Shown piece by piece: positions 16,488 to 28,200 of a stretch of DNA of 64,000 nt; position 1 is the first letter of the stretch, and every line of letters starts with the position of its first letter. Location: NCBI RefSeq assembly GCF_009831765.1, contig NZ_WSSB01000003.1, positions 124,001 through 188,000 on the forward strand, read 5' to 3'. A model generated the notes under the pieces. It had not been told where the DNA came from, did not search any database, and saw nothing but the letters and a program-made list of their open reading frames with translations. The position numbers and the translations under genes are program-made. Source of the DNA: Craterilacuibacter sinensis (GTDB lineage Bacteria > Pseudomonadota > Gammaproteobacteria > Burkholderiales > Chromobacteriaceae).

Positions 16488-19337
16488 GTGAAACAGGAAA
16501 ATGTGGCCTTGATGGCTGAGCAGGACATCTCGCGTGAAGTGTTGCTGGAGAAGTACGCCAAGAGCGGCGAGACCTCGGTTAGCCAGGTGCGTCAGCGTGT
16601 GGCGCGCGCACTGGCACAGCTGGAAAAAGAGCCTGCCCGTTTCGAGCTGCTGTTTTTCGAAGCACTGGATAATGGTTTTATCCCGGGTGGGCGCATCAAC
16701 TCCGCCGCCGGCACCGATCTCAAGGCCACGCTGATCAACTGTTTTGTGCAGCCGGTAGGTGACTCGGTCTCCGAGCCGCAACTGGGCAAGGTCGGCATTT
16801 ACGAGGCCCTGTTGCAGGCGGCCGAGACCATGCGCCGTGGTGGCGGGGTCGGTTACAACTTTTCGCGCATTCGCCCCAAAGGTGCGCGCGTCAAGGGAAC
16901 CAATAGCCGCGCCTCCGGCCCGGTATCGTATATGCGTGTGTTTGACCGCAGCTGCGAGACGGTGGAATCGGCAGGCGCCCGCCGTGGCGCACAGATGGGC
17001 GTGCTGGATGTCAGCCACCCGGATATCGAAGACTTTATCCATGCCAAAGACCAGGGCGACCTGAAGAATTTCAATATCTCGGTCGGTGTGTCCGATGCCT
17101 TTATGCAGGCTGTGGATGCCGACAGCGAGTGGGCGCTGACCCATGCGGTCGAGCCCGCCTCCGATGCCTTCCCCGGCAACTATCAGCGCGAAGACGGCCT
17201 GTGGGTGTATCGCACCGTGCGTGCGCGCGACCTGTGGAACCAGATCATGGTTTCCACCTATGACCATGCCGAGCCGGGCGTGCTGTTTATGTCCAAGATC
17301 AATCAGGACAACAACCTCAGCTACTGCGAAGTGATCGAGTCGACCAACCCGTGCGGCGAACAGCCGTTGCCGGATTATGGTTGCTGCGATCTGGGTTCGG
17401 TCAACCTGTGCAAATACGTGCGCCAGCCGTTCGGCGACAAGCCATCGTTTGATTTCAAGGCCTTCGAAAAAGTGGTGCGCATGGCGGTGCGCATGCTGGA
17501 TAACGTACTCGATTTGACCGTCTGGCCACTCAAGGAGCAGGAAAACGAGGCGCAATCCAAGCGTCGCGTCGGGCTGGGCTTCACCGGCCTGGGTGACGCG
17601 CTGATCATGCTCAAGGTGCGTTACGACAGCGCCGAAGGCCGCCGTTTTGCCGCCAAGATTTCCGAAGCGATGCGCGATGCCGCTTACGACGCATCGGTTG
17701 ACCTGGCGATCGAAAAGGGTGCCTTCCCGCTATTCGATGCCGACAAGTATCTGGCCGCACCGCATTGCGCCAGCCGCCTGCCCGAGGCCATCAAGGCGCG
17801 CATCAAGAAGCACGGTATCCGCAACTCGCACCTGCTGTCGATTGCGCCGACCGGCACCATTTCGCTGGCCTTTGCCGACAACGCCTCCAACGGCATCGAA
17901 CCGCCATTCTCGTGGTTCTATACCCGCAAGAAGCGCATGGCCGACGGCAGCACCCAGGACTATGTAGTCGAAGACCACGCCTACCGCGTTTACCGCATGC
18001 TGGGTGGCGACACCGACAAGCTGCCGGACTATTTCGTCTCGGCCATGAGCATGGGTGCGCTGGATCATATGCAGATGGTGGCGGCTGTTGCGCCATTTAT
18101 CGATACCGCGATTTCCAAGACCGTCAACGTACCGGTCGACTATCCGTTTTCTGACTTCGAGAGCCTTTATCTCGAGGCCTGGAAGGCCGGCCTCAAGGGC
18201 ATCACCACCTATCGCCCGAACAGCGTGATCGGTTCGGTGTTGTCGGTTGAGCCAACCAAGGAAACGCCGCAAGATCTGTCGGCGAGCCAGGATGGGGATC
18301 CGGATCGCCGCATTACGCTGAATACCGCGCCTAGCCCGGCACTGGCTTCGCTCAAGTGGCCGCACCGCCCGAAAATGAAAGAGGGCAATCCGTCGTGGAC
18401 CTATATGGTCGAAGGCGCATCCGGCAACTTTGCAGTGGTAGTCGGCCATGTAGAAAATGGCCGTAGCAGCCCGTTCGAGTGCTGGGTGAATGCGACCGAA
18501 GAGCAGCGTGGCCTGGGCGCGATTGCCAAAACCCTGTCCATGGATATGCGTTGCCGCGACCGCGCCTGGCTGGCTGCCAAGCTGGATGTACTGGCACGTA
18601 CCAGCGGCGACAAGCGTTATGCCTTCGAGCTGGGCGAGAAAATGATTTACGCCACCTCGGCTTCGGCAGCACTGGGGCAGGTGGTACAGCATCGCGTCAT
18701 GCAGTTGGGGGCGCTGGAGGCCGAAGCTGGTGATTCGACACCGGTGATGGATGCGCTGTTTGCCCGCAAAGAGCCCAAGTCCGGCACCGACGGCACCATG
18801 AGCTGGTCGGTCGATATCGTCAATCCGCAAACCGGCGACGACTTTGTGCTGTTCGTGAAGGAACTGGTCTTGCCTAACGGCCAGCGCCGTCCTTACTCGA
18901 TGTGGCTGGCAGGCAACTATCCGAGCGAATTCGATGGTCTGTGCAAGATGCTCAGCCTCGATATGCGCGTCATCGATCCGGCCTGGATAGGCATGAAGCT
19001 GCGTAAACTGATGTCGTACGCCGAAGCGCAGGGCGATTTCTTTGCCCGTATTCCGGGGCTGGACAAGTCGCAGAGCTGGCCATCGACCATCGCCTATGTG
19101 GCGCGTCTGCTGATCCACCGCTTTGCCATGCTGGGCATTCTGACCGAAGAAGGTGTGCCGGTCGAAGAAATGGGCGTGATGGTACCCGAGCAGAGCGATC
19201 TGTTTGTGGCCGAAGCCGGCAGTACGATGAAACAGCTGGCAGGCAAGGCTTGCCCTGAGTGTGGCAACCATGCGCTGATCAAGAAAGACGGCTGTGAGTT
19301 CTGCACCGCCTGCGGCCATGTGGGTGCTTGTGGTTAA
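16488..19337 (+). CDS. nrdJ: adenosylcobalamin-dependent ribonucleotide reductase (class II)
   Basis: A 949-residue class II ribonucleotide reductase that uses adenosylcobalamin to make the active-site thiyl radical. Visible are the NDP-binding and catalytic stretches [35 protein letters not shown] and [15 protein letters not shown], then the long C-terminal extension ending in a zinc-ribbon-like motif ([22 protein letters not shown]) that carries redox cysteines. A GTG at 16488 with GGGAGGGG immediately upstream is preferred to an ATG at 16473 that overlaps that ribosome site. It supplies dNTPs without needing oxygen. A strong terminator follows. Confidence 0.95.
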   Translation: MKQENVALMAEQDISREVLLEKYAKSGETSVSQVRQRVARALAQLEKEPARFELLFFEALDNGFIPGGRINSAAGTDLKATLINCFVQPVGDSVSEPQLGKVGIYEALLQAAETMRRGGGVGYNFSRIRPKGARVKGTNSRASGPVSYMRVFDRSCETVESAGARRGAQMGVLDVSHPDIEDFIHAKDQGDLKNFNISVGVSDAFMQAVDADSEWALTHAVEPASDAFPGNYQREDGLWVYRTVRARDLWNQIMVSTYDHAEPGVLFMSKINQDNNLSYCEVIESTNPCGEQPLPDYGCCDLGSVNLCKYVRQPFGDKPSFDFKAFEKVVRMAVRMLDNVLDLTVWPLKEQENEAQSKRRVGLGFTGLGDALIMLKVRYDSAEGRRFAAKISEAMRDAAYDASVDLAIEKGAFPLFDADKYLAAPHCASRLPEAIKARIKKHGIRNSHLLSIAPTGTISLAFADNASNGIEPPFSWFYTRKKRMADGSTQDYVVEDHAYRVYRMLGGDTDKLPDYFVSAMSMGALDHMQMVAAVAPFIDTAISKTVNVPVDYPFSDFESLYLEAWKAGLKGITTYRPNSVIGSVLSVEPTKETPQDLSASQDGDPDRRITLNTAPSPALASLKWPHRPKMKEGNPSWTYMVEGASGNFAVVVGHVENGRSSPFECWVNATEEQRGLGAIAKTLSMDMRCRDRAWLAAKLDVLARTSGDKRYAFELGEKMIYATSASAALGQVVQHRVMQLGALEAEAGDSTPVMDALFARKEPKSGTDGTMSWSVDIVNPQTGDDFVLFVKELVLPNGQRRPYSMWLAGNYPSEFDGLCKMLSLDMRVIDPAWIGMKLRKLMSYAEAQGDFFARIPGLDKSQSWPSTIAYVARLLIHRFAMLGILTEEGVPVEEMGVMVPEQSDLFVAEAGSTMKQLAGKACPECGNHALIKKDGCEFCTACGHVGACG

Positions 19338-19357
19338 GCATCCCCTTTTGCCGCGAG

Positions 19358-19382
19358 AACCCCGCATATAGCGGGGTTTTTT
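19358..19382 (+). terminator. intrinsic terminator of nrdJ
   Basis: AACCCCGC (19358-19365), loop ATATA, GCGGGGTT (19371-19378) and then a T run. Confidence 0.92.
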
Positions 19383-19386
19383 GCGT

Positions 19387-20181
19387 TTAGCGCCGCTGAT
19401 TTTGTAGTCGTTTTAGCGCTGTTTGCCAGGCCGGGGTGCTGAGCGCCATATTGTCGGCCTGTGCGCGATTGGCGGCATCGGGAGCAGAGCTCTGGATAGC
19501 GATGATTTCAGCGTACTTGCCATGGATAAGCAGAAGCGGAGAGCCGCTGTCGCCGGGCAGGGTGTCGCATTGATGGCCGAGGCGGCCATCAGCAAACTGG
19601 GCTGTTACACGGCAGTTCAGGTGTGCGCTTAAGTGGCTGTCGTCGTCTATCGGATAACCGGCTTGCGAGACGCGCCAATGCTTGCGTTGCAAGGCATCGC
19701 GTAGTGTCCGGCCTGATCCTTGAAATACCGGCAGCGGTTTAAATTTTTGGGGTAAGGGCTGCGCCAAGCTGACAAAAGCGTAATCAAAGGCGGCCACTTC
19801 GGGGGCGATGATCATGCCATCTGCGCGGATCTTGATGCCGTCAAACAGACGCTGTTCAACATAAACGCGGGCGGGACGCACACGGATGGTGGCCTGTTCT
19901 CCATCCAGTGCCAGACTGAACAGGGTGGCGGCATCCAGTTTGCCATCTTCATTCAAAAAACAATGGCCGGCGGTGAGTATCAGGTCGGCTGCGATCAGGC
20001 TGCCGGTGCAGATCTGGCCGGAGGCGGTTTCTATCTGGCCGATGGCGCGCCAGGGCTGGGCGTGCGGGCGGATTTTGACCCGGTCATCCTTGCCGAAAAA
20101 CAAGGTGCGCTGCTGCTTGGCGCTATCCGCGTAGGCCGCATGCAGGGCAAGCGTAGCCAGTAAAAACAACAAGCGTTTCAT
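19387..20181 (-). CDS. secreted trypsin-like serine protease
   Basis: A 264-residue protein with a signal peptide (MKRLLFLLATLALHAAYA, cleavage near 18) and a chymotrypsin-fold protease domain. The triad is His73 (LTAGHC), Asp133 (AAFDYAFVSL) and Ser212 (PGDSGSP). CTGSLIAADLILTAGHC is typical of V8-like peptidases. A TTG at 20196 is in frame, but the ATG at 20181 directly precedes the signal peptide. It lies downstream of the asr-like gene, separated by a terminator. The target is unknown. Confidence 0.85.
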   Translation of the reverse strand: MKRLLFLLATLALHAAYADSAKQQRTLFFGKDDRVKIRPHAQPWRAIGQIETASGQICTGSLIAADLILTAGHCFLNEDGKLDAATLFSLALDGEQATIRVRPARVYVEQRLFDGIKIRADGMIIAPEVAAFDYAFVSLAQPLPQKFKPLPVFQGSGRTLRDALQRKHWRVSQAGYPIDDDSHLSAHLNCRVTAQFADGRLGHQCDTLPGDSGSPLLLIHGKYAEIIAIQSSAPDAANRAQADNMALSTPAWQTALKRLQNQRR

Positions 20182-20202
20182 CAAAGCTTCTGCCAAAAGA
20201 AA

Positions 20203-20222
20203 CAGGGTGCCGCAGCACCCTG
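20203..20222 (-). terminator. terminator of the asr-like gene
   Basis: CAGGGTGC (20203-20210), loop CGCA, GCACCCTG (20215-20222); on the minus strand the stem is followed by TTTCTTTT. It is 26 bases after the asr-like stop. Confidence 0.8.
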
Positions 20223-20247
20223 TTTATTACATCACCACACTCAGGTA

Positions 20248-20646
20248 TTACTTGGCAGCGGAAGCGGCTGCTTTGTCAGCTGGCTTGGCGGCTTTTTTCT
20301 TGGCGGTCTGAGCCTTCTGCTCTACGGCCTTGTCGGCGGCAGGTGCAGCTTTTTTAACGGCTTTTTTCTTGGCGGCCTGAGCCTTCTGTTCTACGGCCTT
20401 GTCCGCTGCTGGGGCGGCGGCTTTTTTAACGACTTTCTTTTTGGCAGCCTGAGCTTTTTGCTCGACTACTGGCTTGGCGGCTGGCTTGGCGGCTTTTTTC
20501 AGGGCAACTGGCTTGGCGCTGGCGGCAGGCGCTGCAGCTTTGGCGGCAACAACCGGTGCGGCTGCGGCTTTGGTTTCGCTGGCGAAGCCGGCGGTGGAGG
20601 CCAGACCGAAAGCGGCAGCAATAGCGAGTACGGACAGTTTTTTCAT
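20248..20646 (-). CDS. asr: Asr-like acid-shock protein, Lys/Ala repeats
   Basis: A 132-residue periplasmic protein with a signal peptide (MKKLSVLAIAAAFGLASTAG, cleavage after GFA). The mature part is almost only Ala, Lys, Pro, Val, Gln and Asp. It contains three copies of a repeat with the core EQKAQAAKKK (the last reads EQKAQTAKKK). E. coli acid shock protein Asr has the same design, with EQKAQAAKKH, but uses more His. Asr-type proteins are disordered and protect periplasmic proteins at low pH. AGGAGA precedes the ATG. The gene lies directly downstream of rstB, and a near-perfect RstA box lies about 120 bases upstream. A histone-H1-like label would fit composition but not the signal peptide. 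Confidence 0.75.
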   Translation of the reverse strand: MKKLSVLAIAAAFGLASTAGFASETKAAAAPVVAAKAAAPAASAKPVALKKAAKPAAKPVVEQKAQAAKKKVVKKAAAPAADKAVEQKAQAAKKKAVKKAAPAADKAVEQKAQTAKKKAAKPADKAAASAAK

Positions 20647-20719
20647 GTTGATCTCTCCTGAGACGAGTGGCGGTAATCGGTTGCGACCGCAGGATTGCGG
20701 CGTTTCCATGTGTTGTATC

Positions 20720-22063
20720 TTACGGAGAGAGAGGTATGTCGTCTGTATGTGATTGGTGACGCTTTGTAACCATTTGTAATTTGTCGCTGCGTGGCCAGCT
20801 CAGGCTGAAACGCGCCCCGCCCAAGACGCTGGTGTCGATGTGTATCTGTCCGCCGTGGGCTTTGGCAATGCCAGCCGTGATGGCCAGACCCAGTCCGTGC
20901 CCGCCGGTGTGGCGGCTGCGGCTGGCATCCAGCCTGACAAAGGGCTCGAAGACGCGCTCGCGGTCGGCCTTTGCGATACCCGGGCCGTCATCTTCGACGA
21001 TGATGGTCCAACTGTCTGTGCTCTCCTGTAGCTGCAGCCGGATTTGGCTATGGGCATGGCGGCTGGCATTGACCAGCAGATTGTCCAGCGCGCGTCCCAA
21101 TAGATGGGGGTCGGCTTCTATCTGCATGGGGGTGTGGGCATCTGTGGCCAGTTGCCAGGCAAGATCCGGCGCCAGCGCTTGAATATCGGTCATGTGCATG
21201 CGCAGCCAGGGCACGGCATCCAGTGTCTGGTTTTGTATCTGGTGCTGGGGCTGATCCAGACGGGCATGCAGCAGCAATTCGTCTATCAGGGCATCAATCT
21301 GGTCGAGGTCCTGCTCCATGGCGCGATACACCTTGCTCTGGCTGTCATCGTCCAGCAGCGCCAGGCGGTAGCGCAGGCGGGCAAGCGGGGTACGCAGTTC
21401 ATGGGCCACGGCATCGGTCAGCATTTTTTTGCTGGCAAGCAGGGTATTGATATGGTCGACCATGCGGTTGAATGCCTGCCCCAAACGCCAGACACCGGAG
21501 TGCGGACGCAGCGAGACATGGGCATCCTGCCTGTCGTGCGCCATGCGCCGGGCCGCGTTTTCCAGTGCATTCAGGTCGCGCCAGTGCGGGTACATCCATA
21601 AAAAGACCGGCACGGCCAGCGACAGTGCAATAAAGGCGATCAGCGCATAGTCCAGCCATTTGAGCTGATGTAAAAACAACAAATAACGCAAAGGCCCGGC
21701 AACCAGTACATAGCCCGGGTCCGGCAGGCTTTGTAAAAACAGCGAGTCGTCTTCCAGCATGACGATATTGCCGGCGGCCAGTTCATTCAGTTCACTCTGC
21801 CCCAGCGCGTAGTTGCCGATGCGCTCTATCCTGACCGGAAACGATAGCGGGTGATCGGTGACAGCCAGTGTGGCTTGCCATCTGTCTGGCGGGACGCCCT
21901 TTAGTTCTGTATTGATCAGCGACAAGGAGGTAGAGAGCAAGTCGGTCAGGTAGCGGTCGCCGACCTTATCGACCGCCTGCTCGTAAATGGAGCCGACCAG
22001 TACGACTGCGGTGAGAAAGCAGCCTATCAACAACAGGTAGAACTGGATAAAAAGCTTGCGCAT
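20720..22063 (-). CDS. rstB: sensor histidine kinase RstB
   Basis: A 447-residue membrane kinase. It has membrane helices at about residues 6-26 and 137-157, a periplasmic sensor between them, and a HAMP region at about 158-210. The phosphoacceptor His221 lies in AVAHELRTPLARLRYR, followed by an ATPase domain with VEDDGPGIA and GGHGLGLAI. The N-terminus (KLFIQFYLLLIGCFL), ALIAFIALSLAVPVFLWMYP and the ASKK-L-D-AHELRTPL region follow E. coli RstB closely. It phosphorylates RstA and starts 3 bases after the rstA stop, so both form an operon. Confidence 0.9.
   Translation of the reverse strand: MRKLFIQFYLLLIGCFLTAVVLVGSIYEQAVDKVGDRYLTDLLSTSLSLINTELKGVPPDRWQATLAVTDHPLSFPVRIERIGNYALGQSELNELAAGNIVMLEDDSLFLQSLPDPGYVLVAGPLRYLLFLHQLKWLDYALIAFIALSLAVPVFLWMYPHWRDLNALENAARRMAHDRQDAHVSLRPHSGVWRLGQAFNRMVDHINTLLASKKMLTDAVAHELRTPLARLRYRLALLDDDSQSKVYRAMEQDLDQIDALIDELLLHARLDQPQHQIQNQTLDAVPWLRMHMTDIQALAPDLAWQLATDAHTPMQIEADPHLLGRALDNLLVNASRHAHSQIRLQLQESTDSWTIIVEDDGPGIAKADRERVFEPFVRLDASRSRHTGGHGLGLAITAGIAKAHGGQIHIDTSVLGGARFSLSWPRSDKLQMVTKRHQSHTDDIPLSP
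20765..20778 (-). promoter_or_regulatory. RstA box upstream of the asr-like gene
   Basis: On the minus strand this reads TACAAATGGTTACA. The published E. coli RstA box is TACATNTNGTTACA, so 13 of 14 constrained and free positions agree (only position 5 differs). It lies inside the 3' end of rstB, about 120 bases before the asr-like start. Confidence 0.65.
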
Positions 22064-22066
22064 GGT

Positions 22067-22783
22067 TTACCAGCTCGAAGGAACAAATAAATAGCCCTTG
22101 TTGCGCACCGTTTTGATGCGAAACGGTTCGTCCGGATTGTCACCCAGTTTTTTGCGCAGGCGCGAGATGGCAACATCGATGCTGCGATCCAGACCATCGT
22201 AGCCTACGCCGCGTGTCGCCTGCAGCAGGGTTTCCCGGCTAAGCGGGCTGCCGGCATGCTGGGCCAGTTGCAATAGCAGATCAAACTCCGAGGTGGAAAG
22301 GACAATACTGTGTCCGTCCAGCCTGACATCGCGACTGAGCGGGTCTATCAGTAGCTGGCCGAAGCCCAGCCGGCGATGGCCGGGGCTGCCGGATGGTGCT
22401 GGGGTGCTTGCCGTGCTGCCGCGTGCATGACGCAGATGGTTACGCAGGCGGGCCAGCAGAACGGAGGGCGGGGTGGTCTTGAGAATGTAATCGTTGGCAC
22501 CCAGTTCCAGTCCCATAATCTGGTTGATATCGCTATCCAGCGAAGTCAGCAGCACGATGGGGCCGTCAAAGACCGGGCGCAATTCGCGGCAGATGCTTAA
22601 GCCGTCTTTGCCGGGCAACATAATGTCCAGCAGTACCAGGTCCGGCTGGGCGGCGGCAATGGCGGCCAGTGCCGTGTCGCCGCGTGCTTCTATCTGTACA
22701 TTCAAGTCGTGGCGGGCAAGAAAGCTGGCAATCAGTTCGGCCAGTTCGGCATCGTCTTCGACGAACAGGATGGAGTAGGGCAT
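22067..22783 (-). CDS. rstA: response regulator RstA
   Basis: A 238-residue OmpR/PhoB-class regulator. The receiver domain (1-120) has the acidic pair VEDD (9-11), phosphorylatable Asp53 in LVLLDIMLPG and Lys in ANDYILK. The winged-helix DNA-binding domain ends RLRKKLGDNPDEPFRIKTVR and NKGYLF. The start MPYSILFVEDD was chosen over a longer in-frame extension lacking homology. In E. coli RstA, under PhoP and RstB control, activates asr and other genes. Here asr-like and rstB lie immediately downstream. Confidence 0.9.
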   Translation of the reverse strand: MPYSILFVEDDAELAELIASFLARHDLNVQIEARGDTALAAIAAAQPDLVLLDIMLPGKDGLSICRELRPVFDGPIVLLTSLDSDINQIMGLELGANDYILKTTPPSVLLARLRNHLRHARGSTASTPAPSGSPGHRRLGFGQLLIDPLSRDVRLDGHSIVLSTSEFDLLLQLAQHAGSPLSRETLLQATRGVGYDGLDRSIDVAISRLRKKLGDNPDEPFRIKTVRNKGYLFVPSSW

Positions 22784-22858
22784 GGCGTGGCACCGCAATA
22801 TGGATGACGCCATCTTAATGCCTGTGTGGCTTGCGGCCAAGTGAGGCTTGCCGGACGC

Positions 22859-22889
22859 AAAAAAGCCGAAGCATCCGCTTCGGCTTTTT
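22859..22889 (-). terminator. terminator after tRNA-Ala
   Basis: GCCGAAGC (22865-22872), loop ATCC, GCTTCGGC (22877-22884), flanked by A/T runs on both sides, so it can act in both directions. It lies 7 bases after the tRNA 3' end. Confidence 0.92.
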
Positions 22890-22895
22890 GAATTC

Positions 22896-22971
<76 letters not shown>

Positions 22972-23047
22972 GTATCCGCTGCGGTGTGATGCAGCGACAG
23001 GCCGCACTATAAAGTCCACCGGCTCGTTCGTCAAGCCCTGTTGCGGC

Positions 23048-24448
<1,401 letters not shown>

Positions 24449-24576
24449 AAATATCTCCGTTTATTGTTGTTTGCGCTTTTTTAGGTGCAAGTGCGCGCTC
24501 GCAAATAATCGAATGCACTTTAAAGAGCCTGTATCCAATACGCAAGCATTGTCCGCGCTTTATTTGCAGTGCCCGC

Positions 24577-25158
24577 TTACGCCGCCAGTACCCGTGCGAC
24601 GGTCTGGCGTAGCACCGGCACCACCTCGGCTTCGAACCAGGGGTTGCGGGCAAGCCAGGGCCGGTTGCGCGGGCTGGGGTGGGGCAGGACAAACAGCCCC
24701 GGCGTATGGTCGCGCCAAGCCTGCGTAGCCTCGGTCAGGCTTTGTTTACCGTCCAAATGCCAGACTTGGGCATAACGGCCGATGACCAGCGTCAACTGGA
24801 TGCTGTCCAGCTGCTCAAGCAGCGCCCTGCGCCATAAGGGCGCGCACTCCGCTCGGGGCGGAGCATCGGCGTTTCCTTGCTTGCCCGGATAGCAAAACCC
24901 CATCGGCGCTATGGCGATTTTGTCGGCCTGATAAAACAGCGCGCGCGGGATGCCCATCCAGCCTCGCAGGCGCTCGCCCGAGGCGTCGTCAAATGCAATC
25001 CCGCTTTGGTGTACTTTCAGTCCCGGTGCCTGTCCGGCAATCAGGATGCGCGCACCGGATGCTGCCTGAACTACCGGGTGCGGACCCAGCGGCAGAAATG
25101 GCTCACAGACGCGACAGGCGCGGATACGCAGTAATAGCTCATCCAGTGATGCGCTCAT
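24577..25158 (-). CDS. uracil-DNA glycosylase superfamily protein
   Basis: A 193-residue protein of the uracil-DNA glycosylase fold. ILIAGQAPGLKVHQSGIAFD holds the motif 1 region (GxAPG), and VLPHPSPRNRPWLARNPWF the HPSP motif 3. An N-terminal CRVC and further cysteines recall the Fe-S families, but the full four-Cys set is not certain. It probably acts in DNA base repair; activity on uracil is not proven. The ATG at 25158 (MSASLDELLL) is preferred over an Arg/Lys-rich extension to 25209. It is divergent from the large histidine kinase gene with an 87-base gap. Confidence 0.78.
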   Translation of the reverse strand: MSASLDELLLRIRACRVCEPFLPLGPHPVVQAASGARILIAGQAPGLKVHQSGIAFDDASGERLRGWMGIPRALFYQADKIAIAPMGFCYPGKQGNADAPPRAECAPLWRRALLEQLDSIQLTLVIGRYAQVWHLDGKQSLTEATQAWRDHTPGLFVLPHPSPRNRPWLARNPWFEAEVVPVLRQTVARVLAA

Positions 25159-25245
25159 GTTTGCTATGCCTTTTGTTGTTTTGCCTTGTTTTATAGTTTT
25201 GAATGGCATTTTTTCCTATAAAGGAAGGACTTCTGCTTCTCTGAT

Positions 25246-28200
25246 ATGGACTTCCCCAGTATGTGGCCAGCCCTGCAGCGTTTTTCCGCCAACCGCACGA
25301 TCTGGCAATACATGCTTGCCTTCGCTTGCGTCGCCTTGCTGATTCTGGCCGGCGCAAGCCTGACCGCCTTGCCGCGTCTTGCACATATGGCACGCCTGTC
25401 GGATGATTTTTATCAGCAGGTTTATCGCAGTACACAATTGTCGGCCGAGGCGCGCTACGAGGTGCTCTTGGGGCGACGCCTGTTACGCGACATCATTATG
25501 GAACCGGATGCCGCCATGCGCGCGAGCTTGCAGCAAGCGCTGATACGCAGCGATGCGCGCGTACTCGCGAGCTTGCAGGCATTGGGTAGTTTAGATCAGC
25601 AGGCCCACACCGTTCCGGTACTGGCAAAATCGGCGATCGTGCAGTTCGAACAGTTTATGGCGCAAAGAGGAACGGTGCTGGCGCTGGCCGAGCGCGGGCG
25701 CAGCGATGAAGCCTGGGCGCTGACCTTGCTGGTTTCACCACAAAGCCCCGAGCAGCAACTGGATGACACGCTGGGTGAAATCCGCCGCCTGGGTGATGTG
25801 CGCGCCAGCGAGACCTGGCGTGGCATGATGCAGAATTACCAGCAAGAAGTCCGTGCAACCTTGCTCTGGTTTGTGCTGGCGGCGGTTTTGTTGCTGGGCT
25901 GCGCATGGTGGGTGACGCGGGCGATACGCCGGCCGCTGGATGCCTTGACCCAGGCCATGGCGGCCATTGCCGACGCGCGACTGGATACGCCGATTCCGGC
26001 GCTGAGCTTGCAAAATGAAAGCGGGGTGCTGGCGCGGCATCTGGCCCGTTTGCGTGATGTCTACCGGGTGATGGAGTTGCAGCGCTGGGTCAAGGTGGAA
26101 ACGGCGCATATTGCCAGCGAGATGCAGCAGTCGGCCAGCCTGAGCGAACTGGCGCAGCGCATGCTGGCCCGTCTTGCACCCTTGCTGGGGCTGGGGGGCG
26201 CGCTCTTGTATCTGCATCGGGAAAACAGGCAGGCACTGACTCTGGTGGGGACTTACGGGCGCGCGGCGGATGGCGCAGTAAAAAACCGGCTGGCCTATGG
26301 CGAGGGGCTGGTCGGCCAGTGCGCGCTGGATCGTGAGCCGCTGACCTTGAGCCTGCCATCCGAAGGGCGCATCGTCTGGGCAGCCGGTGCCATGCATCCC
26401 GCTCAAGTGCGGATATTGCCGGTCTGTCTGAACCAGCGCCTGCTGGCGGTGCTGGAGTTGTCGCTGCTCTCTGAGTTGAATGTGCGCCAGCAAGTCTTGC
26501 TGGATGCCTTGTTGCCATTGCTGGCGCTGAATCTGGAAATCCTCGAGCGGGTGCAAAAATCGCGCTATCTGCTGGAGGCGACGCAGCAGCAGGCAAAGCG
26601 GCTGGAGCAGCAGACGGCAGCGCTGCAGGCACAGCAAGTACAGCTTGGCCAGACGGAAGCATGGTATCGCAGCCTGATCGAGGCCGCGCCTGACGGTATG
26701 CTGGTGCTGGACGAGGAACAAAAAGTAACGCTGGCCAACCCGCGTGCACATGCCTTGTTTGCCTGTACCGATGGCAGCCTGATTGGCACCAAGCTAGCCA
26801 GCTTGCTGGGCGATGAATATGGCGTGCTCTATGCGCGCTTGAGCAGCGAAGCCGGCTCGGCCGTGCTGGGGCGGGATTTGCCCGCCCGGCGCATGGATGG
26901 CAGCCGCTTTAGCGCCGAGCTGGGCTTGAGCCGCCTGCCGCAACTGGGCGGGCAGAAGGGCGTGGTGTGTGTGGCGGTGCGTGACGTCAGCGCCGAGCAT
27001 CAGGCGCGCATCCGGCTGGATGACCAGCTGGCATTTCAGAGCGCTTTGCTCGATACCATTCCTTACCCCTTGTTTTACAAGGGTGAAGACAGCCGTTTTC
27101 TCGGCTTTAACCGCGCTTATGAACAGGCATTCGGCGTTTTGCGCGCCGATCTGGTGGGCAAGCGCGTGCTGGAGCTGGATTTTCTGCCCGAGGCCGACCG
27201 GCTGCGTTACCAGCGCGAAGATGAAGAAATGATCAGCACGCTGGGCCAGTTGCAGACAGAAGTCGCCATGCCCTATGCCGACGGCCAGTTACACGACACC
27301 CTGTACTGGGTATCGGGCTTTGCGCGCAGCGACGGCAAACCCGGCGGTCTGGTGGGCACTTTTGTCGACATCAGCGAGCGCAAGCAAATGGAAGCCTGTT
27401 TGCGTCAGGCCAACGAGCGTCTGGCGCTGGCGCAGGAAGCCGGGCGGGTCGGGGTGTTCGACCTGGATCTGGCCAGTGGCCACAACTACTGGACACCGCA
27501 ACTGGAGCGGATGTTCGGCCTGGCGCCGGGCACCTTTTCCGGCACGCTCGCCGCATGGCAGGCCTTGCTGCATCCTGCCGACCGGGATGAAGCCATGCGC
27601 CACTTTGTCAGTGCGCTGGAGGGAGGAGAGAGCAATTTCGAAGACGACTGGCGTATCTTGCTGCCCTCGGGGGAGGCGCACTGGCTGCATGTGAATGCGC
27701 GCATTATCCGCGACGGTGCCGGGCTACCGCTGCGTGCCATCGGCGTCAATGTCGATGTGAATGACCTGGTGAGCGCACGCGAGGCGGCGCGCGATTCGGC
27801 GCGGGCCAAGGCCGATTTTCTGGCCAATATGAGTCATGAAATCCGCACCCCGATGAATGCCATTATCGGCATGACCCATCTGGCGCTGGGGACCGAGCTT
27901 TCTGCGCGCCAGCGCGACTATCTGGACAAGATCGCGCTGTCCAGCCGCCATCTTCTGGCCATTATTAACGACATCCTCGATTTTTCCCGCGTCGAGTCCG
28001 GCAAGCTGGTGCTGGAGTCCGTGCCGTTCACGCTGGCATCGGTGCTGGACAATGTGCTGAATCTGCTGGGCGAGCGCGCCCAAAGCAAGCATCTGGACTT
28101 GCGTCTGGATGTGGCGCCCGATGTGCCGGCGGTGCTGCTGGGTGACCCTTTGCGTCTGGGACAGATCCTGATCAATTACACCGGCAATGCGATCAAATTC

